The position numbers and the translations under genes were made by a program. A stretch of DNA of 64,000 nt from Proteus sp. FME41 (GTDB taxonomy: Bacteria; Pseudomonadota; Gammaproteobacteria; Enterobacterales; Enterobacteriaceae): the NCBI RefSeq assembly GCF_014897315.1, contig NZ_JABUYL010000002.1, positions 234,192 to 298,191 on the forward strand, written 5' to 3'. How positions within the stretch are numbered: position 1 is the first letter of the stretch; the number at the start of each line of letters is the position of its first letter. A model generated the notes under the pieces. The model did not search any database and was not told the origin of the DNA. It was given only the letters and a program-made list of their open reading frames with translations. Positions 8,494-20,196 of this stretch are shown one piece after another.

Positions 8494-8958
8494 ATGGTTA
8501 AAGAGTGGGCAACAGTAATACATTGGCATGAAGGGCGGGCGTTGTTACGCTACGGTTCTTCTTCTGGTTGTGGTAGTTGCCAAGCTCGCGCTGCATGTGG
8601 CTCTTATTTATTAAATAAAATAGGGCCAGAAACCGTTCACCAACTCGAACTTCCTGTTGCACAACCTTTAGTTGAAGGGCAAAAAGTAGAAGTGGGTATT
8701 CCTGAAAATAATTTACTTCTTTCTGCTATGTTGGTGTATTTAACACCGCTCATAGGTTTGTTTATTGTCGCTGGTATTGCCAGTCTTTGGCTTTCTAGTG
8801 AATTTGCAATTTTTTGTAGCGGCTTAGTGGGGGGGGGATTTGGTTTTTTATTAGCAAGAAAAGTCGCAACATGGTGGAGTAAAGACGAGGGTTTTGAACC
8901 TATTATATTGCAAATAGGGCTTGCACCTCATGAACTGAATGTTCAATTTCAAAAATAA
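8494..8958 (+). CDS. rseC: SoxR-reducing system protein RseC
   Basis: RseC is an inner-membrane protein of the rpoE operon, linked to SoxR reduction and to mild control of sigma-E. The 154-residue product has the N-terminal cysteine cluster CGSCQARAAC (Cys26, Cys29, Cys35), which may bind a metal or cluster, and two membrane segments at about residues 72-95 and 98-118. The coding sequence contains a run of nine Gs at 8829-8837 in the second membrane segment; a one-base slip would truncate the protein. Confidence 0.93.
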   Translation: MVKEWATVIHWHEGRALLRYGSSSGCGSCQARAACGSYLLNKIGPETVHQLELPVAQPLVEGQKVEVGIPENNLLLSAMLVYLTPLIGLFIVAGIASLWLSSEFAIFCSGLVGGGFGFLLARKVATWWSKDEGFEPIILQIGLAPHELNVQFQK

Positions 8959-9261
8959 CCCGCTTAATAATATCAATGGAGCAATTACCTCCATTGATAT
9001 TATTAAAACTAAATTTTTCACTATTCCCATCACAAATGAATGACTTTCTATATCCAGAAAAGCCCACAAAAAATGACAAATAAAGGTAAGACTTAGCATA
9101 AATGTTTGTGTTTGATGAACGTTTCTTTGAGTATAATGTCTCTAGTGTGTAGAATGCGTCATCAATAATAACTCCTGCAATATAGAGTTTTCGCTTTGTG
9201 TCCGTGAATGACGCCAAAGCCAGATTTATAGAGCAAAGCAATAGAGAAAAATAATTTCAGA
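8959..9261. other. Intergenic region rseC-lepA
   Basis: This 303-bp stretch starts with a long perfect hairpin (8964-9006) just after rseC. It then holds a TATAAT at 9132-9137 that may be the -10 of a lepA-lepB promoter, although the -35 is weak (TTTGTG or GTTTGA). ORFs on the minus strand through this region overlap rseC and have no ribosome site or recognisable product. No gene is called. Confidence 0.6.
8964..9006 (+). terminator. Long hairpin after rseC
   Basis: A perfect 18-bp inverted repeat (arms 8964-8981 and 8989-9006; left arm TTAATAATATCAATGGAG) encloses a 7-base loop and begins six bases after the rseC stop. It probably ends or protects the rpoE-rseABC transcript. It is AT-rich at the base and lacks a long T-run directly after it, so the role as terminator is inferred. 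Confidence 0.65.
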
Positions 9262-11058
9262 ATGAAAAACATACGTAACTTTTCCATTATCGCACATATT
9301 GACCACGGTAAATCGACGTTATCCGATCGAATTATTCAAATTTGTGGTGGCTTATCAGATCGTGAAATGGCTGCGCAGGTTCTTGATTCTATGGATCTTG
9401 AACGTGAACGTGGTATTACAATCAAAGCGCAAAGCGTAACCCTAAATTACACTGCCGATGACGGTGAAGTTTACCAGCTTAACTTTATCGATACCCCTGG
9501 ACACGTTGACTTCTCTTATGAAGTATCTCGTTCACTCGCTGCTTGTGAAGGGGCTTTATTGGTTGTAGATGCTGGGCAAGGGGTTGAAGCTCAAACATTA
9601 GCAAACTGTTATACCGCGATGGATATGGATCTCACCGTCGTGCCGGTTCTAAATAAAATAGACTTACCTGCTGCTGAGCCTGAACGTGTTGCTGAAGAAA
9701 TTGAAGACATTGTGGGAATTGATGCCACAGATGCAGTGCGCTGCTCTGCAAAAACAGGTGTCGGTGTTAAAGAGGTTATTGAACGTCTTGTTAAAGAAAT
9801 TCCTGCACCAGAAGGCGACCCTGAAGCCCCATTACAGGCATTAATTATTGACTCATGGTTTGATAATTACCTGGGTGTTGTCTCACTTATTCGTGTTAAA
9901 AACGGCAAAGTGAGTAAAAATGATAAAATTAAAGTTATTAGTACCGGACAAATTTACAATATTGATCGCATTGGTATTTTTACACCAAAACAAATTGATA
10001 CAACAACACTGAATTGTGGTGAGGTAGGCTGGGTTGTTTGTGGTATTAAAGATATTTTAGGTGCGCCAGTAGGGGATACCTTAACATCAGCTCAAAAACC
10101 GGCAGACAAACCGCTACCTGGTTTTAAAAAAGTTAAGCCACAGGTCTATGCAGGTTTATTCCCAATTAGTTCTGATGATTATGAATCGTTCCGTGATGCC
10201 TTAGGTAAACTGAGTCTTAACGATGCTTCATTATTCTATGAACCAGAAAGTTCAACTGCACTAGGATTTGGTTTTCGTTGTGGTTTCTTGGGTCTTCTTC
10301 ATATGGAGATCATTCAAGAGCGTTTAGAACGCGAATATGACCTCGATCTTATTACCACCGCACCAACAGTCGTCTATGAAGTTAAAATGACTAACGGCGA
10401 TATTGTGTTGGTTGATAGCCCATCTAAACTTCCTGCATTAAATAATATCGAAGAAATTAGAGAGCCAATTGCTGAATGTCACATGTTATTACCACAAGAA
10501 TTCTTAGGTAATGTGATTACTTTATGTATCGAAAAACGCGGCGTTCAGACCAATATGGTCTATCATGGTAATCAAGTTTCATTAACGTATGAAATACCAA
10601 TGGCTGAAGTGGTATTAGATTTCTTCGACCGCTTAAAATCAACATCACGTGGTTATGCATCATTAGACTATAACTTTATCCGTTTCCAAGGCTCTAACAT
10701 GGTACGTGTAGATGTATTGATAAATGGTGATCGTGTCGATGCATTGGCACTTATTACACATAACGATAATGCGCCTTACCGTGGCCGCGAGCTGGTGGAA
10801 AAAATGAAAGAATTTATTCCACGTCAACAGTTTGATATCGCTATTCAAGCAGCAATTGGTAACCATATTATTGCTCGCTCAACGGTTAAACAATTACGTA
10901 AAAACGTATTAGCCAAATGTTATGGTGGTGACGTTAGCCGTAAGAAAAAACTATTACAGAAACAGAAAGATGGTAAAAAACGTATGAAGCAAATTGGTAA
11001 CGTAGAGCTACCACAAGAAGCGTTTTTAGCCATTCTTCATGTTGGTAAAGATAAATAA
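9262..11058 (+). CDS. lepA: Elongation factor 4 (LepA)
   Basis: LepA is a ribosome-associated GTPase affecting elongation and initiation under stress. The 598-residue product has the EF-G-like G domain with HIDHGKST (P loop), DTPGHVDF (G3) and NKIDL (G4), and the LepA-specific C-terminal domain ending [19 protein letters not shown] followed by the conserved EAFLAIL. Length agrees with E. coli LepA (599 aa). lepB follows after 14 bp. Confidence 0.97.
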   Translation: MKNIRNFSIIAHIDHGKSTLSDRIIQICGGLSDREMAAQVLDSMDLERERGITIKAQSVTLNYTADDGEVYQLNFIDTPGHVDFSYEVSRSLAACEGALLVVDAGQGVEAQTLANCYTAMDMDLTVVPVLNKIDLPAAEPERVAEEIEDIVGIDATDAVRCSAKTGVGVKEVIERLVKEIPAPEGDPEAPLQALIIDSWFDNYLGVVSLIRVKNGKVSKNDKIKVISTGQIYNIDRIGIFTPKQIDTTTLNCGEVGWVVCGIKDILGAPVGDTLTSAQKPADKPLPGFKKVKPQVYAGLFPISSDDYESFRDALGKLSLNDASLFYEPESSTALGFGFRCGFLGLLHMEIIQERLEREYDLDLITTAPTVVYEVKMTNGDIVLVDSPSKLPALNNIEEIREPIAECHMLLPQEFLGNVITLCIEKRGVQTNMVYHGNQVSLTYEIPMAEVVLDFFDRLKSTSRGYASLDYNFIRFQGSNMVRVDVLINGDRVDALALITHNDNAPYRGRELVEKMKEFIPRQQFDIAIQAAIGNHIIARSTVKQLRKNVLAKCYGGDVSRKKKLLQKQKDGKKRMKQIGNVELPQEAFLAILHVGKDK

Positions 11059-11072
11059 TTTAAGGAGAAAAC

Positions 11073-12044
11073 ATGGCTAACACGTTTGCCTTGATCCTAA
11101 CGCTGGCAACGCTAATAACGGGTATTTTTTGGGGGATTGAGCATTTTAAGCTCAAACCAGCCCGAAAAGCAAAACTAAAGCGTCTTCAAGAGATGACGCA
11201 AGGTACCGAGGATCAGCAAGAGTTAGCAAAATCAATTAATAAACCAAGCTGGGCTGAAACTTTAGGTTCTCTTTTTCCAGTATTGATTATTGTTTTGATT
11301 CTGCGTTCATTTGTGTATGAGCCGTTTCAAATACCTTCTCGCTCCATGATGCCAACTTTATTGGTTGGTGATTTTATCTTGGTTGAAAAGTTTGCTTATG
11401 GATTAAAAGATCCAATAACACAAACAACGTTAATAAATACAGGGAAGCCAAAACGAGGTGATATTGCTGTCTTTAAATATCCTCGTGATCCTTCTACCGA
11501 TTTCATTAAACGTGTTATTGGGTTACCGGGTGATAAAATTGTTTATGATATGATGTCGAAAAAAGTGCACATCTACCCGAATTGTAATAAAGCAATTTGT
11601 AACGACGAAATGTCAGTGACTTACGGTACGGCGTATCCTAGTGAATGGACGCTGTTATTACAAAATGTACCGGGTGGCCAGCGTATTAATGGCATGAAAT
11701 CAATTCCAATTGAAGACCCGATTTCTACCGCATCTCAATTACGCGAAGAAGAAAGAGTCGAAACTATTGGTAAAGTCTCTCACCGTATTATGACAATACC
11801 GGGTGATATGACCATGCCAGAGTTTATCCAACCCGGGTTACCTGTGGGAACTTGGATTGTTCCAGAAGGTCATTACTTTATGATGGGTGATAACCGTGAT
11901 GGAAGCTCTGATAGTCGTTTCTGGGGTTTTGTCCCTGAGCAAAATTTAGTGGGTAAAGCGACAACAATTTGGATGAGCTTTGAAAAACAAGAGAATGAAT
12001 GGCCTTCTGGTGTTCGTCTCAGTCGTATTGGTGGCATTAAGTAA
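11073..12044 (+). CDS. lepB: Signal peptidase I
   Basis: LepB cleaves signal peptides from proteins exported through Sec and Tat. The 323-residue product has two N-terminal membrane segments (about residues 3-22 and 62-79), the catalytic serine in PSRSMMPTL (Ser91) and the general-base lysine in DFIKRVIGLPGD (Lys146). The GDNRDGSSDSRFWGFV box near the C-terminus is also present. A clear AAGGAG ribosome site precedes the ATG. It is translated from the lepA transcript, as in E. coli. Confidence 0.97.
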   Translation: MANTFALILTLATLITGIFWGIEHFKLKPARKAKLKRLQEMTQGTEDQQELAKSINKPSWAETLGSLFPVLIIVLILRSFVYEPFQIPSRSMMPTLLVGDFILVEKFAYGLKDPITQTTLINTGKPKRGDIAVFKYPRDPSTDFIKRVIGLPGDKIVYDMMSKKVHIYPNCNKAICNDEMSVTYGTAYPSEWTLLLQNVPGGQRINGMKSIPIEDPISTASQLREEERVETIGKVSHRIMTIPGDMTMPEFIQPGLPVGTWIVPEGHYFMMGDNRDGSSDSRFWGFVPEQNLVGKATTIWMSFEKQENEWPSGVRLSRIGGIK

Positions 12045-12111
12045 CTATTAACAAAATAGCTACAGCATTCCTTTCTATCTCAGTGTAGAATATGCCACTT
12101 CTTTAAATATG

Positions 12112-12140
12112 ATTGGCTCCTGTCATTCGCAGGAGCCAGT
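12112..12140 (+). promoter_or_regulatory. Stem-loop in the rnc leader
   Basis: TGGCTCCTG at 12114-12122 pairs with CAGGAGCCA at 12130-12138 around a 7-base loop, and the pairing can extend by two pairs. No T-run follows, so it is not a standard terminator. It lies about 100 bases before rnc. In E. coli, RNase III cuts a stem-loop in its own leader, so this may be the equivalent site; the link is an inference. Confidence 0.45.
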
Positions 12141-12239
12141 GCAAACGCAACAGTTCTGTTATCCAACCCGATAAATTCTTGTTGTCTTAAACAGATTTGT
12201 TGCGTGTGCTTCAAATTAAGTTATGGAAATTGATCGCAC

Positions 12240-12920
12240 ATGAATACTTTATTAGTAAACCAGTTACAAAAAAAACTGGGTTATACTTTTACGCAAAATG
12301 AATTATTACTACAGGCGCTAACACACCGTAGTGCAAGCAGTAAACATAATGAACGTTTAGAATTTTTAGGTGATTCAATTCTAAGCTATGTTATTGCTAA
12401 TGCACTTTATCATCGCTTTCCTCGTGTTGATGAAGGTGATATGAGCCGAATGAGGGCAACACTTGTTCGTGGAAATACACTCGCCGAATTAGCGCGTGAA
12501 TTTGAACTGGGTGAATGTCTACGTTTAGGGCCTGGTGAATTAAAAAGCGGTGGTTTTCGCCGTGAATCAATTTTAGCAGATACGGTAGAAGCTTTAATTG
12601 GTGCTATTTTCCTCGATAGTGATATTCAAAATATCGAAAATATTATTTTAAAATGGTATGAGAGTCGTTTGGCTGAAATCAGTCCTGGCGATAAGCAAAA
12701 AGATCCTAAAACACGACTGCAAGAATATCTGCAAGGGCGTCACTTGCCATTGCCAGCGTATGATGTAGTACAAGTTCGTGGCGAAGCCCATGATCAAGAG
12801 TTTACGATCCATTGTCAGATAAGCGGTATCGATCAACCTGTCAAAGGGATGGGGACAAGCCGTCGAAAAGCTGAGCAAGCCGCTGCTGAACAGGCATTAA
12901 TACAACTGGAGCTTGAATGA
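12240..12920 (+). CDS. rnc: Ribonuclease III
   Basis: RNase III cleaves double-stranded RNA, including rRNA precursors. The 226-residue product has the signature ERLEFLGDS at residues 38-46, the second catalytic acidic cluster in [13 protein letters not shown] and a C-terminal double-stranded RNA-binding domain (about 155-225). Length equals E. coli Rnc. Its stop overlaps the era start (ATGA), which supports translational coupling in the rnc-era-recO operon. Confidence 0.97.
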   Translation: MNTLLVNQLQKKLGYTFTQNELLLQALTHRSASSKHNERLEFLGDSILSYVIANALYHRFPRVDEGDMSRMRATLVRGNTLAELAREFELGECLRLGPGELKSGGFRRESILADTVEALIGAIFLDSDIQNIENIILKWYESRLAEISPGDKQKDPKTRLQEYLQGRHLPLPAYDVVQVRGEAHDQEFTIHCQISGIDQPVKGMGTSRRKAEQAAAEQALIQLELE

Positions 12921-13825
12921 GCGAAGAACAAACCTATTGCGGATTTATTGCGATAGTTGGTCGCCCAAATGTGGGAAAATCAACACTACTGAACCAATTA
13001 CTGGGGCAGAAAGTTTCTATTACATCACGTAAACCGCAAACAACACGCCACCGTATCATGGGCATTGATACTGATGGTGCTTACCAAGCAATTTACGTGG
13101 ATACACCGGGCTTGCATATTGAAGAAAAGCGAGCAATCAACAGACTTATGAATCGTGCTGCAAGTAGCTCGATTGGTGATGTTGAACTGGTTATTTTCGT
13201 TGTTGAAGGGACCAATTGGACACCTGACGATGAAATGGTCGTTAATAAATTAAAATCATTACGTTGTCCTGTTTTATTAGCTATTAATAAAGTGGATAAC
13301 GTAACGGATAAAACCAAGTTACTTCCACATATTGGCTTTTTAAGCCAACAAATGGATTTTCTTGACGTAGTTCCAATCAGTGCTGAAAAAGACATGAATG
13401 TGGATACTATTGCGAAAATTGTTCGCAAGTGTTTACCTGAAGCTATTCATCATTTTCCTGATGATTATATTACTGACCGCTCTCAACGTTTTATGGCGTC
13501 AGAAATTATTCGTGAAAAACTGATGCGCTTTTTAGGTGAAGAATTACCTTATTCAGTTACTGTTGAAATTGAACAATTTGTTACCAATGCACGTGGTGGT
13601 TATGATATTCACGGATTAATTCTGGTTGAGCGTGAAGGCCAGAAGAAAATGGTTATTGGTAATAAAGGCGTGAAAATCAAGAAAATTGGTACTGAAGCCC
13701 GTATGGATATGGAAGACTTATTTGAAAACAAAGTTCACTTAGAACTTTGGGTCAAGGTTAAGGCGGGTTGGGCTGATGATGAACGTGCTTTACGTAGCCT
13801 TGGCTATGTGGACGATTTAAAGTAG
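12917..13825 (+). CDS. era: GTPase Era
   Basis: Era binds the 3' end of 16S rRNA and is needed for 30S subunit maturation. The 302-residue product has the P loop GRPNVGKS (about residues 15-22), DTPG (G3), NKVD (G4) and a C-terminal KH domain with the typical [13 protein letters not shown] loop. It overlaps rnc by four bases and is followed closely by recO. Confidence 0.97.
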   Translation: MSEEQTYCGFIAIVGRPNVGKSTLLNQLLGQKVSITSRKPQTTRHRIMGIDTDGAYQAIYVDTPGLHIEEKRAINRLMNRAASSSIGDVELVIFVVEGTNWTPDDEMVVNKLKSLRCPVLLAINKVDNVTDKTKLLPHIGFLSQQMDFLDVVPISAEKDMNVDTIAKIVRKCLPEAIHHFPDDYITDRSQRFMASEIIREKLMRFLGEELPYSVTVEIEQFVTNARGGYDIHGLILVEREGQKKMVIGNKGVKIKKIGTEARMDMEDLFENKVHLELWVKVKAGWADDERALRSLGYVDDLK

Positions 13826-13834
13826 GTAACTGAA

Positions 13835-14575
13835 GTGGATGGCTGGCAACGTGCATTTGTTATCCATGCTCGACCTTACAGTGAAACAAGCTTATTGCTT
13901 GATTTTTTCACTGAAAATGAAGGGCGAGTACGCATATTGTCGAAAGGCGCACGAGGCCGCCGCTCACCCTTAAAAGGGGCACTTCAACCTTTTACTCCTC
14001 TGCTCATTCGTTGGAGTGGGCGAGGAGAAGTTAAAACACTTCGTGATGCTGAACCTATCTCTTTGGCATTACCATTAACAGGCTCTGTACTTTATAGTGG
14101 CTTGTATCTTAATGAATTATTGTCCCGCGTTTTAGAAAATGGCACCTCTTACAGTGTGCTTTTTTTTGAATACCTTTCTTGCTTACAAATTCTTGCAGCC
14201 AGTGATATCACATCAGAAGCAGCATTAAGGCGCTTTGAGCTCGCTTTATTAACACAACTCGGTTATGGATTAGATTTTCTGCATTGTGCCGGCAGTGGTG
14301 AACCTGTTTCAGATACAATGACGTATCGGTATCGAGAAGAAAAAGGTTTTATTGCCAGTTTAGTGGTGGATCATAATAGTTTTACAGGGCTTGAATTAAA
14401 ATCATTAGCCAGCCGTGAGTTTCCTACTACAGAAACATTAAAAGCGGCGAAAAGGTTTACCCGAATGGCGCTAAAGCCTTATTTAGGTGGAAAGCCATTA
14501 AAAAGTAGAGAACTTTTTAGGCAATTTGCCATTAAAAAAGCCCCGAAAAAAAGAGCATTAATGGTAGATCAATAA
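13835..14575 (+). CDS. recO: DNA repair protein RecO
   Basis: RecO works with RecR and RecF to load RecA onto SSB-coated gaps. The 246-residue product starts with the typical N-terminal OB-fold sequence [22 protein letters not shown] and contains the conserved [22 protein letters not shown] stretch. The start codon is GTG at 13835; the nearby ATG at 13839 is in another frame. It is the third gene of the rnc-era-recO operon, nine bases after era. Confidence 0.95.
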   Translation: MDGWQRAFVIHARPYSETSLLLDFFTENEGRVRILSKGARGRRSPLKGALQPFTPLLIRWSGRGEVKTLRDAEPISLALPLTGSVLYSGLYLNELLSRVLENGTSYSVLFFEYLSCLQILAASDITSEAALRRFELALLTQLGYGLDFLHCAGSGEPVSDTMTYRYREEKGFIASLVVDHNSFTGLELKSLASREFPTTETLKAAKRFTRMALKPYLGGKPLKSRELFRQFAIKKAPKKRALMVDQ

Positions 14576-14644
14576 TATTGTCTTTTTCTTCTCTATGGAA
14601 TGTGTAAACTAAGGTAATGCAACGTTATTTTTCAGGAGAAGAGC

Positions 14645-15376
14645 ATGTCTGATATTCTACTTGGCGTTAATATTGATCATATCGCCACCCTTCGTAATGC
14701 CCGTGGCACAACGTATCCCGATCCTGTTCAAGCGGCTTTTGTTGCAGAACAAGCAGGCGCTGATGGTATCACTATTCATTTACGTGAAGATAGACGCCAT
14801 ATCACTGATCGTGACTTAATGCTGATAAGCCAAACTGTTCAGACAAGACTAAATTTAGAAATGGCAGTCACTGAAGAGATGATTGAAATTGCTTGCCAAA
14901 CACAGCCTGATTTTTGCTGTTTAGTCCCTGAAAAACGCCAAGAAGTGACAACAGAAGGTGGTTTAGATGTCGTTGGTAATGAAGAAAAGATAGCGGATGC
15001 CATTAAACGTTTATCTTTAGCGGGCATTAAAGTTTCGCTATTTATTGACCCAGACCATGAGCAAATTAATGCCGCAGATCGTGTTGGTGCGCCTTTTATT
15101 GAAATTCATACTGGTGCTTATGCTGACGCTGAAGATGAAATGGCACAAGAAAAAGAGTTTATCCGTATTCGTGATGCAGTGACTTATGCAGCGTCAAAAG
15201 GTTTAAAAGTCAACGCAGGCCATGGTTTGCATTATCATAACGTACAGCGCATAGCTGCATTGCCTGAGCTTTATGAGTTGAATATTGGTCATGCCATTAT
15301 CGGTAGGGCAGTCTTTAGTGGATTAGCGCCTGCTGTTGAAGAAATGAAACGCTTAATGCGAGAAGCACGTCGTTAA
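14645..15376 (+). CDS. pdxJ: Pyridoxine 5'-phosphate synthase
   Basis: PdxJ joins 1-deoxyxylulose 5-phosphate with 3-amino-1-hydroxyacetone phosphate to give pyridoxine 5'-phosphate in vitamin B6 synthesis. The 243-residue TIM-barrel protein carries the family sequences [21 protein letters not shown] at the N-terminus, [10 protein letters not shown] and [10 protein letters not shown]. An AGGAGAAG ribosome site precedes the ATG. Its stop overlaps the acpS start (TAATG), so the two are probably coupled. Confidence 0.97.
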   Translation: MSDILLGVNIDHIATLRNARGTTYPDPVQAAFVAEQAGADGITIHLREDRRHITDRDLMLISQTVQTRLNLEMAVTEEMIEIACQTQPDFCCLVPEKRQEVTTEGGLDVVGNEEKIADAIKRLSLAGIKVSLFIDPDHEQINAADRVGAPFIEIHTGAYADAEDEMAQEKEFIRIRDAVTYAASKGLKVNAGHGLHYHNVQRIAALPELYELNIGHAIIGRAVFSGLAPAVEEMKRLMREARR

Positions 15377-15756
15377 TGGCTATTGTTGGCTTAGGCATGG
15401 ATATCGTCGAGATATCGCGTATCGAAGAAATTATAGGGCGTTCTGGTGAACGCCTTGCTCGCCGCATTCTGACAGAAACAGAGTGGGAAATTTACCAATC
15501 TCATAAGCAGCCAATACGTTTTTTAGCCAAGCGATTTGCAGTAAAAGAGGCCGCAGCAAAAGCACTCGGAACAGGTATTCGTTTAGGATTGGCTTTCAAT
15601 CATTTTGAAGTGCGTAATGATGAATTAGGCAAACCCACACTGCATTTTTTAGCGGTTGCAAAAGAGATGGCAGAGAAAGCGGGGATAAACTCTATTCACG
15701 TAACACTTGCTGATGAACAGCGTTATGCTTGTGCGACAGTTATTTTAGAAAAATAG
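15376..15756 (+). CDS. acpS: Holo-[acyl-carrier-protein] synthase
   Basis: AcpS transfers 4'-phosphopantetheine from CoA to the serine of apo-ACP. The 126-residue product has the magnesium-binding motif [13 protein letters not shown] (Asp9) and [14 protein letters not shown], both diagnostic. It overlaps pdxJ by one base (TAATG) and is convergent with yfhL. No clear terminator is visible between the two. Confidence 0.97.
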   Translation: MAIVGLGMDIVEISRIEEIIGRSGERLARRILTETEWEIYQSHKQPIRFLAKRFAVKEAAAKALGTGIRLGLAFNHFEVRNDELGKPTLHFLAVAKEMAEKAGINSIHVTLADEQRYACATVILEK

Positions 15757-15796
15757 CTCTCTTAGATTTATCACCCACAAAATCATTGATTAAGGT

Positions 15797-16463
<667 letters not shown>

Positions 16464-17099
16464 ATGCCAACACTGTTTAATTTATGGACATTTGCACTTT
16501 TATCTTTAGGATTTGTGTTAACACCGGGTCCAAATATGATTTACCTCATTTCCCGTTCGATCTCGCAAGGAAAAAAAGCAGGTTTTATTTCGTTAATCGG
16601 TGTTGCGGTGGGTTATGTTTTTTATATGCTATTAGCTGCATTTGGTATTACTGCTATTTTTATGGCGGTGCCTTATGCTTATGATACGTTGAAAATTTGT
16701 GGTGCTGTTTATCTTCTTTATATTGCTTGGCAATCGGTTAAACCGGGTGGTCATTCTATTTTTCATCCTAAAAAATTACTTTCAGGCAATACAACAAAAC
16801 TTTTTGTTATGGGATTTATCACCAATTTATTAAATCCTAAAATTGCATTGATGTACTTATCATTGTTACCTCAATTTATCAGTATTGAAAACGGTAGTGT
16901 CTTAAATCAATCATTAATGTTAGGTAGTATTCAAATTATTATCAGCACTGTAGTGAATGCATTAATTATTATTGCTGCAGGATCTATTGCGGGATTCTTT
17001 ATACAAAGACCACGCTGGGCATTAATTCAACGTTGGCTTATGGCGACGATTTTAGGGGCCTTAGCGATTAAGTTAGCCACAGAAGCTCGTGTAAACTAA
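16464..17099 (+). CDS. LysE/RhtB family amino-acid exporter
   Basis: The 211-residue inner-membrane protein has the family N-terminus FVLTPGPNMIYLISRSISQGKKAGF and about six hydrophobic segments. LysE/RhtB proteins export amino acids such as lysine, threonine or homoserine lactone, but the substrate cannot be told from the sequence. The start follows a recognisable AAGGGG at a workable distance. It stands alone between yfhL and tadA with a long AT-rich upstream region, and it is not part of the E. coli gene order here, so it may be a lineage-specific addition. Confidence 0.85.
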   Translation: MPTLFNLWTFALLSLGFVLTPGPNMIYLISRSISQGKKAGFISLIGVAVGYVFYMLLAAFGITAIFMAVPYAYDTLKICGAVYLLYIAWQSVKPGGHSIFHPKKLLSGNTTKLFVMGFITNLLNPKIALMYLSLLPQFISIENGSVLNQSLMLGSIQIIISTVVNALIIIAAGSIAGFFIQRPRWALIQRWLMATILGALAIKLATEARVN

Positions 17100-17194
17100 A
17101 GTTTTATTTTGCTACTTTTATCATAAACATTTCAAGGCAATCTCTTTAGTTATCAAGAGAAAACAGGTTACAATACTCCGCTATAAGATAATGA

Positions 17195-17737
<543 letters not shown>

Positions 17738-17751
17738 ATACAGTTTTTATA

Positions 17752-18300
17752 TTATTGGTAATTAAGTGTGTACGTGGCTTGCGCCTGAAATGGCCCCGTC
17801 AGCAATGTTTGATTTTTAAGTGCTGAGGGTGATGCTTCAACATATGTCATAAAACTAAATTGAATGCGTTTATTATTAAGAAGTCGAGTTGAGCTCGGCT
17901 TTTTTAGTTGTATTACATTACGTTGAGTATCAGTAAATACAATACCAATACTTTTCGGGTCTTCTGATCCAGTGCCCACAACAGCAAGGTGATTTGGCAT
18001 TGTTGGATGTTCTTTTCCCTCTAGCGTAATCGTGACACTTTTATAAATATCTTGGCTACAATTTTCTAAGCTAATGCTAAAAGCAACGGGTTCACTTTTT
18101 TGAAAGGTATAGAGATCTTTTGCTGATATCTGTTTGAAATCGATTACTTTGTTTTCATCACCAGCAACAATGGTACAACCATGAGCAACCACGATACCTT
18201 TAAATTCCATATCACCGCCAATAAGTTCAGTTGCGGCAAATGCGGAGGGAGAGAGTAATAATAAAAGTGAAAGAGTCGATTTTATTATTGGATTTACCAT
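17752..18300 (-). CDS. pmfF: Minor fimbrial subunit PmfF
   Basis: The 182-residue product has a signal peptide (MVNPIIKSTLSLLLLLSPSAFA), a paired-cysteine pilin fold (GCTI and NCSQ cysteines) and the C-terminal TYTLNYQ beta strand with penultimate tyrosine that chaperones recognise. It is therefore a chaperone-usher pilus subunit exported to the periplasm. It is the last gene of the five-gene cluster and overlaps pmfE by one base. Size (about 20 kDa) and position fit PmfF of P. mirabilis; the name is by gene order and size. Confidence 0.8.
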   Translation of the reverse strand: MVNPIIKSTLSLLLLLSPSAFAATELIGGDMEFKGIVVAHGCTIVAGDENKVIDFKQISAKDLYTFQKSEPVAFSISLENCSQDIYKSVTITLEGKEHPTMPNHLAVVGTGSEDPKSIGIVFTDTQRNVIQLKKPSSTRLLNNKRIQFSFMTYVEASPSALKNQTLLTGPFQAQATYTLNYQ

Positions 18301-19370
18301 TACATAAACTCCGCAACTAATGTGGCATGTGCTGAAAACTCGCCTTCCGTAATTTTACTACCTGTTTTTGCAATAGGGGCTGCGGTAACTTCCCAATTTC
18401 CTGTGAAATTATTCAGTTTACCTACAGAGAAATATTTATTAGGCGGCACAATCGAGCCTGATCTGTCTCTTAATACAATACCTAAATTTGTTCTATCTAC
18501 GGGGCCTGTTGTGCCAAGATAATTAGGGTTAAAACTTGCAATACCGGAGCTTCCTGTTTGAATTTTAAACATAATTTTACTATTAGGATTCGTGAAGCTT
18601 CCGCCTTCACATTTAATTGGAATGTTACGAGTGATTTTGTAATTCTGTCCATTTAAATAGTCAGAAGTATTACCGACATTACCAAAATCAAAGGTAATAG
18701 GGGATCCATTATTAAATATGCATCTATCTTCGGTGGTTAATATACCAGAGCTAATCACTAATTTTGAAATAGGCTCTGGGCCATATTCTTGATATAAACC
18801 ATTACCTACTCGAGCATACATTTGTGCAACGGCTTGGCCTGTTAATGAAACACCATTAATAATCGGTTTTTTTAAGCGAAAAACTAATACACCACTACTG
18901 CCTGAAGACATATTCGGTTTTGGTGATTCAGGAATACGGCAACCTTGTTGTCCGTTACGATTATTCGGTTTTTCAATAAAAGGGACGGTTGGTAGTGAGT
19001 CAGGGCCCCAAATTGAAAACTTAATTTGAACATCAACGTATTCGTTAAGTTCGTAATAATTATTACCTAAATAGCGCAAGTTAGAATTCGCCATATAATA
19101 GGTACGAGAATTGGGTACTAAGGGATCTCTAGGGCAATAAACAGTAGCTAAATATCTATCAGGCAAAGAAAATTTCACTGTAGCTGTTTCACCCGGACGA
19201 TTATGCGGAAATGTTGCGTTGTCCAACTCGACCCTAAAGATATTAGGGCCTCCAACGGTGCGAACTTCACCATGAATGTAAGCAGAAGCCATTATTGGAG
19301 TGCATAACATTGCGCCAGTAAAAAATAATTTTAGCGTATTGAAATAAAAATTTGCTGTCGTTGATTTCAT
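18300..19370 (-). CDS. pmfE: Two-domain fimbrial tip protein PmfE
   Basis: The 356-residue product has a signal peptide ending near MASA and then two parts: an N-terminal domain with cysteines in VYCPRD and QGCRIP, and a C-terminal pilin-like domain with RCIFNNG and IKCEGG and a typical final strand (HATLVAEFM). This layout is that of a tip adhesin. An open reading from 19454 exists, but the ATG at 19370 is chosen for its AGGA ribosome site and signal peptide. The receptor is unknown. Size (about 39 kDa) fits P. mirabilis PmfE. Confidence 0.78.
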   Translation of the reverse strand: MKSTTANFYFNTLKLFFTGAMLCTPIMASAYIHGEVRTVGGPNIFRVELDNATFPHNRPGETATVKFSLPDRYLATVYCPRDPLVPNSRTYYMANSNLRYLGNNYYELNEYVDVQIKFSIWGPDSLPTVPFIEKPNNRNGQQGCRIPESPKPNMSSGSSGVLVFRLKKPIINGVSLTGQAVAQMYARVGNGLYQEYGPEPISKLVISSGILTTEDRCIFNNGSPITFDFGNVGNTSDYLNGQNYKITRNIPIKCEGGSFTNPNSKIMFKIQTGSSGIASFNPNYLGTTGPVDRTNLGIVLRDRSGSIVPPNKYFSVGKLNNFTGNWEVTAAPIAKTGSKITEGEFSAHATLVAEFM

Positions 19371-19395
19371 TTTATTCCTACTGGCGTCAGGTGAA

Positions 19396-20160
19396 TTAAT
19401 ATTTTGGTTGTTGTTCTTTGGGAGCCGCTTTACAGCTATTTTGTTGGCAAACAAATTTTAATTCTGGGTGTCCGCCATAATCATTTACATACATCATATA
19501 AAATTGATTAACAGCACTGCTTTTAACAGGGATATCCAGTGATGATTTAGGTGCCACCATTAAACCTGGAAATGTGGTTAATTTATCACTGTCTTCACCA
19601 TTTAATTTATTAGACAGCCCAATAATTGTGATGTAGTAAGGTGTTGGATTTTCCGCAATAAATTGATTGCCTTGTTTTTTAAATACTAATTGGTCTTGCC
19701 AAACCATGCCTGATTTTTCAGGAATAATGGCGATAGGGCGATAGAATAATTTAATACGAGATTGCATCGCCATTTGTAACACGTTCGCTTGTTTTGGTGC
19801 GGGTGGAATTTCGCGTACATTTAAATAAAATAACGATTCTCTATCTTGTGGCAATAGGCCAATTTCTGCTGTTTTAGTTATTCTTACCACACCTTTTTGG
19901 TCACCATCCAAACGTTGTAATGGTGGTAATGCAACTAAAGGAGAGGCGATTTTTTGTCCGTGTTCATTTTCAACCCATGATTGCGCTAAAAAAGGAATAT
20001 CAGGACTGGTATTCTTTAGATTGACGCTAGCTGAATTTTCATTGCCTGTTAATACAATGCGAGTTCTATCTAATGACACGCCTGCCTGAGTTGTATTCAC
20101 CATGCTAAAGGCAAGTAATGAGCCACAAAATAGCGTTTTGAGTGTGTTAAATGAGTTCAT
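19396..20160 (-). CDS. pmfD: Periplasmic pilus chaperone PmfD
   Basis: This PapD-like chaperone folds pilus subunits in the periplasm and delivers them to the usher. The 254-residue product has a signal peptide (to about TTQAG), the VSLDRTRIVLTGNENSASVNLKN strand region, QSWVENEHGQ and the family signature ESLFYLNVREIPP, with the subunit-binding Arg and Lys positions (R in SLDRTR, K in RIKLFYRP). A disulfide pair may form in CQQNSC. It lies between the usher and the tip protein, the standard order. Confidence 0.9.
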   Translation of the reverse strand: MNSFNTLKTLFCGSLLAFSMVNTTQAGVSLDRTRIVLTGNENSASVNLKNTSPDIPFLAQSWVENEHGQKIASPLVALPPLQRLDGDQKGVVRITKTAEIGLLPQDRESLFYLNVREIPPAPKQANVLQMAMQSRIKLFYRPIAIIPEKSGMVWQDQLVFKKQGNQFIAENPTPYYITIIGLSNKLNGEDSDKLTTFPGLMVAPKSSLDIPVKSSAVNQFYMMYVNDYGGHPELKFVCQQNSCKAAPKEQQPKY

Positions 20161-20196
20161 ACAATAATCTCTAATAATTCATTTTATTCATTAAAA

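Noticed and set aside
8903..9241. Minus-strand ORF of 112 codons after rseC
   Set aside because: It overlaps the rseC end and the long hairpin, has no ribosome site and reads as low-complexity sequence.
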